In this document: positions 9,401 through 17,412 of the stretch, piece by piece
Layout of the letters: every line of letters starts with the position of its first letter
How positions within the stretch are numbered: position 1 is the first letter of the stretch
Assembly: GCA_030693515.1 (NCBI GenBank)
Contig: JAUYAK010000099.1
Coordinates: forward strand, 119,041 to 183,040
DNA length: 64,000 nucleotides
Reading direction: 5' to 3'
Origin: Opitutaceae bacterium
GTDB taxonomy: Bacteria; Verrucomicrobiota; Verrucomicrobiia; Opitutales; Opitutaceae
Position numbers and translations under genes: made by a program
The notes under the pieces: model-generated
Seen by the model: only the letters and a program-made list of their open reading frames with translations
Databases searched by the model: none
Told to the model about the DNA's origin: nothing

Positions 9401-9626
9401 GTGTCGAGGTGGCGGCATAGCCTTTGTCCTCCGCGACGGAGACGGTGAAGGGCGAGAGCACGACCGCCTCCTCGGCCGCCGCTGTCGCGGCACTCGGGGA
9501 CGGCGCGGCCGATTGCGCGAACCCGGAGAAAAAAGAGACCAGTGACGCAACCGCGGCACCGACGCGAGCACGCCGGCGAAGCAAGCCGGCACGGGAAGAC
9601 AGGGAGCAGCGAACGAAGCAGTTCAT
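6408..9626 (-). CDS. TonB-dependent outer-membrane receptor
   Basis: This 1072-residue TBDR has no STN domain. I chose the ATG at 9626 because it starts a sensible signal peptide (MNCFVRCSLSS... ending near SGFAQSA); the frame is open for 36 more codons upstream. The plug domain begins with VVLSPFTVSVAEDKGYAATS and contains VERVEISRGPNAILFG, the usual plug signature. A long beta-barrel region follows, and the protein ends in an aromatic residue (NSIEF), the outer-membrane insertion signal. It should import an oligosaccharide or similar nutrient using TonB energy. A secreted esterase gene lies directly upstream, and a second TBDR beyond it shares a 20-bp upstream motif. The ligand is unknown. 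Confidence 0.92.
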   Translation of the reverse strand: MNCFVRCSLSSRAGLLRRRARVGAAVASLVSFFSGFAQSAAPSPSAATAAAEEAVVLSPFTVSVAEDKGYAATSTLAGTRLKTKIADIGASLSVITTEFLADTGVKNVNELFTYTLGTEAGGPEGNFAGGASAGSGAENLQGIGTVRRSPQSATRVRGIGSADITRNYFLTEIPFDSYNVERVEISRGPNAILFGLGSAAGIVNYGLIKPTFQPHTTLAAEFARFGSYRGTLDTNWVLIPGKLALRFAGLHSDQQFEQEPTFERDSRGFLAALYRPLARTTLRADVEFGRIAANRPNYTSPIDNISVWMKSARPTWDASTDNFALVPPVLFSQQFFWQWATIWDQPNASAPTANGVQGRRNAPAPVRQWVGGANLAEVPGNGSYRLQGFTDLSVYDFRKNLLAGNTGGVHTDFDSIGASLEQSLLDGQTGFELAFNRQRYSDESFDPIGAQESYRIWVDLNTRYLDGRGNPNFGRPYVMATPQKGESRTERESVRATAFYEFDFKRRSSGRLAPWLGRHTLTGLLDRQEIDQRSINWRMGWVGAGAANRVNENLNGVLNNFRRRVQNVIYLGPSVASAASISNVRISGYPTAPVWQPGAIYPITGFDIQTQAWTTQQAQEFAQPFGGAANRQEIDSAAVVLKSNWLKDHLVTMAGWRRDRSDSFQLAPIPTDLEGSVLLNRLAPPSAATSTVDEKVWSYSAVARLPLKLPLRSGLSVHYSQSENFQPLAARVNIFGDSISSPGGKSKEYGFTLAMLDDKVNFRVNWYDAKVLNESSPDASNLAWNIVINQAEFVALNYLYEDKQAGLVTQAQIDAFGLPPEATRKFVSATFVTLPNGQGQWTYRIPGGTASSASDRTAKGFEVDGIVNPTPRWRIALNVGKQETMTTGAAADVARYIAQRQTAWRSVYNLPRGPGSPAFSAWYEPVVMIPSRTIASQDGRISPEQRKWRANLVTNYEFGSDASWLKGAGVGGAVRWQDKVAIGYPLKTNPDGQLVSDIDRPFFGPTELNVDVWTSYRIPLKWTKAAWTARLALRNVIRERALIPISTQPDGSLAQVRVAPPLIWEFRNSIEF

Positions 9627-9740
9627 GGGTCTGGATTGTGGGGAAACCGGGCGACAGCCGCGCGAGCCGGGCCGCCAAAGGGTGAAAGGCGGTGCTTGCA
9701 CGGCCACCGAATCGCCCGCGGCCCCCGCGCTCAAACGGTT

Positions 9741-9760
9741 TGGTGTATTACCCGTTCACA
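9741..9760 (-). promoter_or_regulatory. Conserved 20-bp motif upstream of TBDR gene (copy 1)
   Basis: On the minus strand this reads TGTGAACGGGTAATACACCA, 114 nt before the start codon of the downstream receptor gene. It matches 17 of 20 positions with a motif upstream of the TBDR gene at 11718-15137. It is not clearly palindromic, so it may be a promoter element rather than a LacI-type operator. It lies within 50 bp of the stop codon of the upstream esterase, which gives the receptor its own control point inside the cluster. Confidence 0.45.
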
Positions 9761-9780
9761 TGAACCGCCGCGACGCGACC

Positions 9781-11595
9781 TCAGCGCCAGTCGCGATCGA
9801 AGTGACCCGCCTTCGTGATTTTTCCGTCCTTCACTGTCACATAGTCGGGCAGCAAGTTGAGCGGTTGCATCCAGCCCGCCTCGATTCTCGGCTCGAGCGA
9901 GGTGCTGAGCACGCGGCCGGTCCAGACGACAATGGTGCGCGCCGGGTTCTCCGGATTCGGATAAACGAAAATCACCGCGCTCCCCGTGTCCGCCGCTGTC
10001 AGTAACGCCGTCGGCAATTTCGGCGCGAGGCGCGCGAGGAGCGGATTCGTCTTCGGCGTGCCGAAGAGGATGAGATTCGAGTTCGCGATTTCTTCGGTCG
10101 TCACGCGCGCGGCGGCCTTGAGCGGAAATTCGGCTTGGATGACGAGCTGGCTTGGCGGGTTGCGGATTGCGTCGAGCTCCGCGCGGGCCAGCGGCAGATC
10201 GCCTTCGCCATATACGGCGAGAAACTTCGCGTTGAAGGAATCACCGATCGGGCCCTGACGGCCGTGGCGTTTGCCCCCGAGCGCGGGGGCGGCAACCGTG
10301 CGCCACTGGCCGTCGGTTTTTGCGAGATGCACGATTTCCGCCACCGCCCCCGAAGAAACGGTGGTGCCGTCAACCACGAGCGCGAGCGGCTTGTCCGCGG
10401 GCACGCCGGCGTCGCGCAGACGCAGCGTGAGCGCGTCGATGTTTTGGGTTGTGACCTTGAGCGATGGCGGACGCGCCGGCTCGGGCGCCGGGCGAGGTTG
10501 GCCGCGGCCACCCTGAATGGGTTTCGGCTGGCCGTCGTCGTGGGTGGCGGTCACGCGCGCCTCGGCGTTATGCTGCGTCAGACGATCGAGTGTGACCCAA
10601 TACGCTTGGTTGTGGCGCAACGTGGTCGTGAAGAACTTCACCTCCGCGGGCTGCCGCACGATTGGGCGCACCGTCGCGGCGCCGGCAAAGATGGAATACG
10701 AAATCTGCGGCGCGAAGTGGTGCGGCATCCCGGGGAAACTTTCCATCGTGGCGAAACCGCCCTCGGCCACGACGCCATCGCTGAAGCGCGTGGACGCTTT
10801 CTGAATGCCGGCGCCGGCGTTTTTCAGGAAGACGGGCACGTTGCGCGCATTGGGGAAAAGTTTTTCCGGTTTGAACAGCGCCACCTGCGGCAGCATCCAC
10901 GCCGGCAGCGCCTGCGGGTCGTCCACCGCGTCGCGAAATCCCATCGCGGCATCGACCGGTGTGATGCTGCCGAAGCGATCCGGATAGTGGAGCCCGACCA
11001 GCCACGAACCCGCGCCGCCCATCGAATGCCCCATGATGAAAACGCGATCGGGATCGACCGCGTGGCGCCGGCTCACATCGGCGATGACCTCGAGCACGTC
11101 CGCCTCGCCCATGCCGTGATAGAACGTGTTTCCCCGGCCCATCGGCTGCGCGACGATGACGGGCGCGTAAGGATCGATCCACTCCTTCACGCCCATCCCG
11201 CGCCACGCGGTGCGCCGGCCGGCAAGCGACTTCGAGCCGATACCGTGGAGCTGGACGAGCAGCGCGAATTTTTTCCCGGGCGCGTGGTCGCGTGGCAGCC
11301 AAAAGCCGTAGGGCTGCACCGAGCCGTCGAGACCGGAGCGAAAATAGTTCATCGTGAACTCGCCGGGCTGCGGCGCGGCGGCGGCGTTGGCCGTGAGCAG
11401 TTCCTCGAGTTTTTGCACGTCGGCTTCGGTCTCATAGGTGAGCAGTTCGACGTCGCCGCGCGGGATGAGCCGCGACTCACCCTTCAGCGGCTCCGCGCGC
11501 GGGCGCGGCGTGCCGCCGGGATTCTGGGCGCAAAGGAGCGGAGCGGCGAGCAGGGCGAGGATGACGGAAATCCGCTGGAGCGATTTAGGTTTCAT
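9781..11595 (-). CDS. Secreted alpha/beta-hydrolase (prolyl-oligopeptidase/esterase-like)
   Basis: This 604-residue protein begins MKPKSLQRISVILALLAAPL, a good signal peptide; longer upstream reading is only an artefact of the antisense frame of the neighbouring receptor gene. The catalytic domain (about residues 90-330) has VQLHGIGSKS as oxyanion-hole strand and FIMGHSMGGAGS as nucleophile elbow, and a PHHFAP histidine that may complete the triad. A C-terminal region of about 250 residues with beta-rich character follows, containing a Gly/Pro/Arg linker (QGGRGQPRPAPEP). Proteins of this architecture are secreted esterases or peptidases of polysaccharide-degrading Verrucomicrobiota and Planctomycetes; deacylation of glycans is the likely role. 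It sits between two TBDR genes on the same strand. Confidence 0.82.
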   Translation of the reverse strand: MKPKSLQRISVILALLAAPLLCAQNPGGTPRPRAEPLKGESRLIPRGDVELLTYETEADVQKLEELLTANAAAAPQPGEFTMNYFRSGLDGSVQPYGFWLPRDHAPGKKFALLVQLHGIGSKSLAGRRTAWRGMGVKEWIDPYAPVIVAQPMGRGNTFYHGMGEADVLEVIADVSRRHAVDPDRVFIMGHSMGGAGSWLVGLHYPDRFGSITPVDAAMGFRDAVDDPQALPAWMLPQVALFKPEKLFPNARNVPVFLKNAGAGIQKASTRFSDGVVAEGGFATMESFPGMPHHFAPQISYSIFAGAATVRPIVRQPAEVKFFTTTLRHNQAYWVTLDRLTQHNAEARVTATHDDGQPKPIQGGRGQPRPAPEPARPPSLKVTTQNIDALTLRLRDAGVPADKPLALVVDGTTVSSGAVAEIVHLAKTDGQWRTVAAPALGGKRHGRQGPIGDSFNAKFLAVYGEGDLPLARAELDAIRNPPSQLVIQAEFPLKAAARVTTEEIANSNLILFGTPKTNPLLARLAPKLPTALLTAADTGSAVIFVYPNPENPARTIVVWTGRVLSTSLEPRIEAGWMQPLNLLPDYVTVKDGKITKAGHFDRDWR

Positions 11596-11717
11596 GGGCG
11601 GTGAGGTTTGATCCGAGATCCTTTGCTTTGGTTGTGCAACCGCAGGCCAGTCGGCTGGCGGACGCGGTTTGGCGCGCGCAAGGGCGCTGGCCTTCGGGCG
11701 GCGATTTTGATCGCTGG

Positions 11718-14700
11718 CTACAAGTCGAACGTCGTCGTCAGCACCCATTGCCGGCCGTCGATGATACGGAAGGTGGCGGGATAGCCCTCGGGCTGCCAGG
11801 TGGTCGCGCGGAGGCCGCGGTTGGCGAAGGCGTCGCGGCAATTCAACTGGATCCGCGTGCGGACTTTGTCTTTGTAGAACCGGAGATTGTAGCCCGCCAT
11901 GAAGTCGAAGCTGGCCCGGGCCGGATCGTAAACGGGCTTGTTGTAATCGAGTGTGCGGTAAACGCCGTCCGCGTCCCTGATCCCTTCGAAACCGATGGAG
12001 CTTTTGTCCGCCCAGCGGATGGTCGAGCCGAGGGTCAGGCCGTTGAGCTTGCCGCCAGTGAACTGATAGGTGGCGATGGAACTCCAAGTCCACTCCTTGT
12101 TCTGCGTGCGGGGCCGGCCGAGGTTGGCGCTCATCCGCGCCAAGTTGGTGACGATCTGGGCATTGTATTGATTGATGTTCTGGGTCGCCTGATCCCACCA
12201 GCGCTGGCCCGCGTCGTCCGTGATGGTTGTCCAGACCGGCAGACGCTGGGCGATGAAGGCCCGGGTGGCGTCAACCAAGGTCAGGTCGATGGCCTTGGTC
12301 TGAGCGGCGGTGAACCGCCAGCGGAAGTTGCGCGAGGGATTGTAGTTCAATTCGATTTCCGTCCCCTTCGAGAGCTGGTTGTTGACATCCGTGACGACGA
12401 TGGGCGCGCGGACGAGGTCCCAAAAACCCGGCGGGAGCTTGGCGAAGCTATACATCGCGGCCTGAATCTGCGCCTCCGAGGCGCCGGCGAACTGCGGCCG
12501 GGCCGAGATGACGTTGCGCGCGAACGTCTCCAGCGTGCTGGTGCCGGTGCCGGCCTCGAAGCCGCGCAAAATGGTCACGGGGAGGCCAAACTGGCCTTGC
12601 AGGCGCGCGCCCGTCTGCACGGTCTTGAACCAACTGACGCGCAGCACGAATTTGCTGTCCGGCGTGCGCACCGAGAATCCCCAGTCCCGGCCGAGGCCCT
12701 TTTGGTTCTGCAATTCCTCGCCGAACAGGTTGTAGGCGGGCGCCTCCGGTCGAAAACTGTCGGCGTAGCTGTAATGCACCTGAAAGTTGTCGAGCAGGCC
12801 CGCCACGTAGCCGGCCGTGCCGCCTTGGTCGCGCTTCGTGGCGATCGCGGACCAGTCGCGGAACGGCCGCAGCACGCCCTGATAGGTGGTGGTGTTGCCT
12901 TTCCGCTCCGACCAGGAGCCAAAGGTGTTCAGATTGGTGGTGGCGCCGAAGCCGGTGGCGGGATCGATCGTCGCGCCGGGACTGCTGCGGTTCCGCTGGG
13001 TGTCGCTGCGGAAACCCACGGTGGTCACGAGCCGCTCTTTCCAGAAATAACTCTGGAACGCACCACCGAGGGTGCGCACCTCCAACCGGCTCGCGGTCGC
13101 CCCGCCGAAGGCCAAGCCATCGACGTCAAGCGGCAGGTCCGCGAAGGTGACGGTGCTGCCGGCCACATTGCTGGCATGACGGAAAGTGTAAGTGCCGGAG
13201 GCGATCCCGGCCGTCGACGGGGCGTAGTCCACCACGCGGTTGGACCCGGCCTGCACCGCGTCGCCGACATAATAGCGCTCCGTGATGGTGGCGTGGGCCG
13301 AGTTGAAGCGGTTGGCCGAATTGATCCAGGGCGCATTGCTCGTCACCGCCTTGCGGTAGTTGAAGTTGGTGGTGCTCTTGCGGTTCAATTCATAAAAGCC
13401 GTTCGCCTGGTGGCGCCCGAGGAGGGCGAGCCACCGGCGGTCCTGCTTGCGCAGGTCCAGCGCGTAGGTGAGCTGGGCGCGCACGGTGTCGTCGTAGATC
13501 GAGTTGTTGGAGGCGGTCCGCTGGATGGCGTTGACATAGGGGCGCAGGAAAAACGGGTTGACCGAGCCATCGAGCAGCCGCTCGTTCACATCGATGTAGA
13601 GGTTCGTGGTTTCATTGATCAGGTTCTGGTTGAACCGGCCCGAATCCTCCAGGCGCCACGCGATCTGCGCGAAGGACTGCTGGAGCGGCGTGCTGAACAG
13701 CTTCTGCTCGAGCTGGAGCTTGTAGGTGTTGGCCTGATCGCGATTCCAGTTGGGCGCGACGAAATTGACGTTCTCATAATCGTAGATGTCCCGGTTGGAA
13801 ACGCCGACCAGCGAGTCGAGCGGCAGCCGCGGGTTGTTCGGGTTCGTGGCATTGCGGAATTTGAACACGTCGCTGGCGGTGGTCATCAGCCGGATGCTAT
13901 TGGTCCAATTCGCCGTGCCGGGCGCACCCGCCGCCTGCAGCCGGTTCTGGGTGTAGAGGGCGACCCGGCCGTCCGGCCCGATGAACATGCTCGGCATGTT
14001 GTCGAAGAACGCATCGCGCCCGAGTCCGCGCGGATACAGGTCATTATTATCGAACTGGGCCGTCAGGAGAACCGTCGCGACCGGCACTCCGTTGACTTTC
14101 GCGGTGGATGTAATCGGATCCCACGTCGGTCGGCCGCTGTTCAGCCAGTCGCTCGCCATGTCGGTCGGGGTGCTGGCGTTCGGCGTGCGGCGAAACTGGC
14201 GGAAGGACTCGAAGGAGCCGCTGAGCGTGGTGCTGGCGAAAGGCTTGTAGGTGACCGCGCCGAAGAGGCGGCGCTGCGTGTCCTCGGACGGCTCGCGCCG
14301 AAAGCCCTTCGAGTCATAGACGGCGGACACCCGCGCCCCCAGTTTGTTTTTCAGCAGCGGGCGGTTGAGATCGAGGCTCGCGCGATAACCGCCCCAATCG
14401 TCGCCGCGCACGACCAGTTGGGTGGTCTCGCGGGTGAGGTTGGCGCGCGCCTGGTTGAGATTGACTGTGCCGCCCGCGTTGCCGAGGCCGGTCAGGGTGG
14501 AGTTCGGGCCGCGGCTGATTTCGACCGAATCGAGATTGTAGGTGTCGACCGGGATGCGGCTGGAGCTCGTGAAGCCGTCCGTCGAAATATTGGCGGAGCT
14601 GAGCCCGCGGACCCGGTTGCTGGTCTGGGGGCTGTCCTGCACATTGTCGATCACGCGGCCCTGGAAATCCACGGACTGGTCGGTGAACTGGTTGATCCCC

Positions 14701-15137
14701 TCCGTGCCGATCTCGGTCTGGAAGATGTCGTTGATGTCGAGCGCGGCGGTATCGAGCAGTTGCTGTTTGGTGACGACGGTGATGGCGGCGCCGAGATCCT
14801 CGATCTTCGAGTTGAGGCGGGTGCCGGAGAGCGTGTTCGACGCGAAATAGCCACGGGTGTCGGCCACGACCTCGAACGGCGAAAGCTGGACGGTCTCGCC
14901 CGTGGGCTCGGCGGCCGTCACGGCGTTCGCCGCCTTGGTTTGGTCGGCCCGCATCGCGGCAAACTCATCCGGATCGAGCACGCCGTTCTTGTTCTTGTCG
15001 TATTTGGTGAGCTGTCCGGGCGAGGGTGCGGAGGTCGGAGCGAGTTGGGCCAAAGCCAGCGAAAGGCCGAACACGCCGCAGGTCTGAGCAAGAACCAAGC
15101 GCCGGATCGCGCCGCTAATCCATGGGTGTGAGTTCAT
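11718..15137 (-). CDS. TonB-dependent receptor with an N-terminal EF-hand loop
   Basis: This 1139-residue TBDR has a signal peptide ending near LALAQ. Before the plug there is one canonical calcium-binding EF loop, DKNKNGVLDPDE (residues 47-58). The plug then begins VQLSPFEVVADTRGYFASNT and carries VEISRGPNSTLTGLG. A long beta-barrel follows. The last residues are TTTFDL, with Leu instead of the usual terminal Phe. The plug and barrel resemble those of the TBDR at 6408-9626 (shared phrases such as RVRGL/RVRGIGSA and NSGRPTWD/KSARPTWD), so the two are probably paralogues flanking the esterase. It should import a carbohydrate-type ligand. The EF loop may bind calcium or mediate contact with a surface partner. 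Confidence 0.92.
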   Translation of the reverse strand: MNSHPWISGAIRRLVLAQTCGVFGLSLALAQLAPTSAPSPGQLTKYDKNKNGVLDPDEFAAMRADQTKAANAVTAAEPTGETVQLSPFEVVADTRGYFASNTLSGTRLNSKIEDLGAAITVVTKQQLLDTAALDINDIFQTEIGTEGINQFTDQSVDFQGRVIDNVQDSPQTSNRVRGLSSANISTDGFTSSSRIPVDTYNLDSVEISRGPNSTLTGLGNAGGTVNLNQARANLTRETTQLVVRGDDWGGYRASLDLNRPLLKNKLGARVSAVYDSKGFRREPSEDTQRRLFGAVTYKPFASTTLSGSFESFRQFRRTPNASTPTDMASDWLNSGRPTWDPITSTAKVNGVPVATVLLTAQFDNNDLYPRGLGRDAFFDNMPSMFIGPDGRVALYTQNRLQAAGAPGTANWTNSIRLMTTASDVFKFRNATNPNNPRLPLDSLVGVSNRDIYDYENVNFVAPNWNRDQANTYKLQLEQKLFSTPLQQSFAQIAWRLEDSGRFNQNLINETTNLYIDVNERLLDGSVNPFFLRPYVNAIQRTASNNSIYDDTVRAQLTYALDLRKQDRRWLALLGRHQANGFYELNRKSTTNFNYRKAVTSNAPWINSANRFNSAHATITERYYVGDAVQAGSNRVVDYAPSTAGIASGTYTFRHASNVAGSTVTFADLPLDVDGLAFGGATASRLEVRTLGGAFQSYFWKERLVTTVGFRSDTQRNRSSPGATIDPATGFGATTNLNTFGSWSERKGNTTTYQGVLRPFRDWSAIATKRDQGGTAGYVAGLLDNFQVHYSYADSFRPEAPAYNLFGEELQNQKGLGRDWGFSVRTPDSKFVLRVSWFKTVQTGARLQGQFGLPVTILRGFEAGTGTSTLETFARNVISARPQFAGASEAQIQAAMYSFAKLPPGFWDLVRAPIVVTDVNNQLSKGTEIELNYNPSRNFRWRFTAAQTKAIDLTLVDATRAFIAQRLPVWTTITDDAGQRWWDQATQNINQYNAQIVTNLARMSANLGRPRTQNKEWTWSSIATYQFTGGKLNGLTLGSTIRWADKSSIGFEGIRDADGVYRTLDYNKPVYDPARASFDFMAGYNLRFYKDKVRTRIQLNCRDAFANRGLRATTWQPEGYPATFRIIDGRQWVLTTTFDL

Positions 15138-15352
15138 CGGGGTCTCTCTCTTCTTAGTGTTGTTAGGTCGGGAAAATCGTTCGCTCGCCGCAGGGCGCCT
15201 TCATCAGGTGGAGGTGCGGATCATGCCGCCGTGCTCTCGTGTGCAAAAGCGCGGGCAGAAAGATCGATCGGTGTGGGGAAGAACGTGGGCCTGCCATCGG
15301 GGGTAGCGATGGTTGGGGGTGATAACTCGGTTGGCCTCGCGCGCGAGTGATG

Positions 15353-15372
15353 TGTTGTTTTATCCGTTCACA
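15353..15372 (-). promoter_or_regulatory. Conserved 20-bp motif upstream of TBDR gene (copy 2)
   Basis: On the minus strand this reads TGTGAACGGATAAAACAACA, 215 nt upstream of the start of the TBDR at 11718-15137. Seventeen of 20 bases equal the motif before the other TBDR of this cluster, and the flanks differ. It sits in the 495-bp gap (15138-15632) between this receptor and the divergent CoA-transferase operon. I see no convincing gene, hairpin or RNA in the rest of that gap, which must hold divergent promoters. Confidence 0.45.
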
Positions 15373-15632
15373 AAATCTCCCGGTCTGACGCCTTTCACGC
15401 CGCGCCCGTCAAAAAGATCGATGCGTGAAGAAGCCAAACGACCTGCACAGATTACGGGTAAAACAGCGCCCCGCTGGCGCAATTGGCCTCCGGCAATTTG
15501 TGTTGCGCCGTGTTCGGCTTGCGACCGCAAACCGGCCCGATACTCCGCGATCGCGCTACGTTGCCGGCATCCGACATTCCGGCCGTTGCGTTAGGCCAAT
15601 CCACCCCACTCTTCATACTGCTCAACTCACCG

Positions 15633-16580
15633 ATGCCTTCAGCGATTCCTCATGCCGAGTCCGCGAGCACACGTGACCACAAAGTTTGTTCGATGTCCGC
15701 CGCCATCCGGGAATACGTGCAGCCCGGCTGCACGGTGTTCTTCGGCGGCATGCAGCACGGCGAACCGTCTGCTGCGATTCACGAAATCGTCCGCCAACGC
15801 ATCGAACGCCTCACCGTGGTCTCGGCGCTCACCCACACGGTCGCGCTGTTGTTGGGCGAAGGGTTACTCCAAAAACTCGTCGTCGCCTATCTTTTCGATC
15901 TCTATGAAAGAGAAAATTGCCTCGCAGGGCGCGCCCGTCGGCTCGGAGCTTATCCCGAGTTGGAGGAAATGAGTCACTACGGGCTCTCGTTGGCCCTGTT
16001 CGCCGGCCAGATGGGCGTGCCCTTCATGACCACGCGTTCGCAGCTCGGATCGAGTTACCTCCAGCACAACCCGAACCTGAAGGAAATCGCCTGCCCGTTC
16101 ACTGGCCAAAAACTCGCAGCCGTGCGTGCGCTCAATCCCGACGTCGGCATCCTCCACACCCAGCGGAGCGATCCGTCCGGCGCGGCGCACCGCTGGGGTT
16201 CGCTCGGTATGGATCTCATGGGCATCAACGCCTGCAAAACAATCATCATCACCACCGAAAAAATCGTCGCCCCGGAAATTATCCGCCGCGACCCGAACCG
16301 CACGGTGGTGCCGAGCTTTCGGGTCGCCGCGGTCGTCGAGGTGCCGTGGGGCGCCTACCCGCTTCATCTTGCCGGATGCTACAATTCCGATCTGCCGGCC
16401 TTCGCCGCCATGTGCCGCGTCGAATCGACGTATCAGGCGCATGTCGATCGCTTCATTTACGGCGTCGCGGATCGCACCGCCATGATGCAGCGCCTCGCCG
16501 AGGATCACGGCCAACCCTACCTCGACCGGCTAAAGATCCAGCAGCCGATCGAAAGCACCGGCGTCATCAACGGCTATTAA
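15633..16580 (+). CDS. Family I CoA-transferase, subunit A (glutaconate CoA-transferase/IpdA-like)
   Basis: This 315-residue protein starts best at the ATG at 15633; homology with CoA-transferase alpha subunits begins at about residue 17 (KVCSMSAAIREYVQPGCTVF, with the GG motif just after). Typical landmarks are LTVVSALTH, GLGSS-type LGSSYLQHNP, CPFTGQKLAAVRALNPDV (the sheet that contacts CoA) and VVPSFRVAAVVEVPWGA. It would form a heterodimer with the next gene and move CoA between carboxylic acids, or act as a ring hydrolase as IpdAB does in steroid breakdown. The next gene starts 10 bp downstream, with an amidohydrolase after it. The substrate is unassigned. Confidence 0.82.
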   Translation: MPSAIPHAESASTRDHKVCSMSAAIREYVQPGCTVFFGGMQHGEPSAAIHEIVRQRIERLTVVSALTHTVALLLGEGLLQKLVVAYLFDLYERENCLAGRARRLGAYPELEEMSHYGLSLALFAGQMGVPFMTTRSQLGSSYLQHNPNLKEIACPFTGQKLAAVRALNPDVGILHTQRSDPSGAAHRWGSLGMDLMGINACKTIIITTEKIVAPEIIRRDPNRTVVPSFRVAAVVEVPWGAYPLHLAGCYNSDLPAFAAMCRVESTYQAHVDRFIYGVADRTAMMQRLAEDHGQPYLDRLKIQQPIESTGVINGY

Positions 16581-16590
16581 TCGCGATGGC

Positions 16591-17367
16591 ATGAACTACA
16601 CCCTGTCCGAACAGATGGTCGTCGTCGCCGCGCGGCTGCTCCAGGACGGCGACGCGGTTTACACCGGCGTCGGCCTGCCCACCGTGGCGGCATTTCTCGC
16701 CAAGCTCACGCACGCCCCGAACCTGACGATCATTTTCGAAACCGGGATCATTCGCACGGATCCCTGCCTGCTCCCGCAAGGCGTGGACACGCTTCCGTCG
16801 CAGACGCTGGCCGACAAACTCTCGGATGCCTTTTATATCAACACCCTCGCCGAGCGCGGGCTCGTCAACCTCGGATTCGTCGGCGCGGGCCAGCTCGACC
16901 GCCACGGTAACATCAACAGCACCTGTGTGGGCGACTACCGGCAGCCGCGCTTCCGCTTTCCCGGCGGCGGTGGCGCGTGCGACATTGCCAGCCTTTGCCA
17001 AAACTGGGTCGCAATTCTCCGTCAGAAAAAAATTCGTTTCCCCGAGCGCGTCGATTTCGTCACCGGCCCGGGGTATCTCGACGGCTCGCCCGGCGCGCGC
17101 GAACGCGCGGGGCTTCCGCCGGGCACCGGCCCGAAAAAAGTCATCACGGATCTGGGGGTTTTCGGATTCGTGGATGGCGAACTCACGCTCGAAACCATCC
17201 ACGCCCGCGCCGGCGTCCGCCTCGAGACCGTGAGGGAAAATGTCGCGTGGCCATTGAGAGAGCTGCCGTCCGTCGGTGAGACGCTGGAACCCACCGGCAA
17301 CGAAATTGATCTTCTCCGCAACCGCATCGGATACCGCTCCGGCTCCGTCACGGAATCCGGCGGCTGA
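16591..17367 (+). CDS. Family I CoA-transferase, subunit B (glutaconate CoA-transferase/IpdB-like)
   Basis: This 258-residue beta subunit carries the family pattern LQDGDAVYTGVGLPTVAAFL near the N-terminus. Glu50 in IIFETGII lies where the catalytic Glu of glutaconate CoA-transferase beta occurs. NLGFVGAGQLDRHGNINST and FPGGGGACDIAS are further signatures, and GVFGFVDGELTLE is the conserved C-terminal motif. With subunit A it would make the active enzyme in the cytoplasm. The presence of the Glu argues for thioester chemistry rather than a dead paralogue. The pair is followed 45 bp later by an amidohydrolase gene, suggesting a short degradative pathway for an organic acid or ring compound. 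Confidence 0.85.
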   Translation: MNYTLSEQMVVVAARLLQDGDAVYTGVGLPTVAAFLAKLTHAPNLTIIFETGIIRTDPCLLPQGVDTLPSQTLADKLSDAFYINTLAERGLVNLGFVGAGQLDRHGNINSTCVGDYRQPRFRFPGGGGACDIASLCQNWVAILRQKKIRFPERVDFVTGPGYLDGSPGARERAGLPPGTGPKKVITDLGVFGFVDGELTLETIHARAGVRLETVRENVAWPLRELPSVGETLEPTGNEIDLLRNRIGYRSGSVTESGG

Positions 17368-17412
17368 CGCCACCGCCACGCCGCCCGCCGCAAATTCTCC
17401 TTCATCCAATCA

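Noticed and set aside
9741..9760. LacI-type palindromic operator
   Set aside because: The two copies are conserved but not symmetrical, so a dimeric LacI site is not supported.
11601..15131. Very long open frame of 1176 codons on the plus strand over a TBDR gene
   Set aside because: It is exactly antisense to a clear TBDR and its translation is Gly/Arg/Val-rich without any domain; high GC at third positions keeps such frames open.
15313..15594. 93-codon frame in the gap before the CoA-transferase genes
   Set aside because: Arg/Pro-rich composition, no homology pattern, and it overlaps the conserved regulatory motif.
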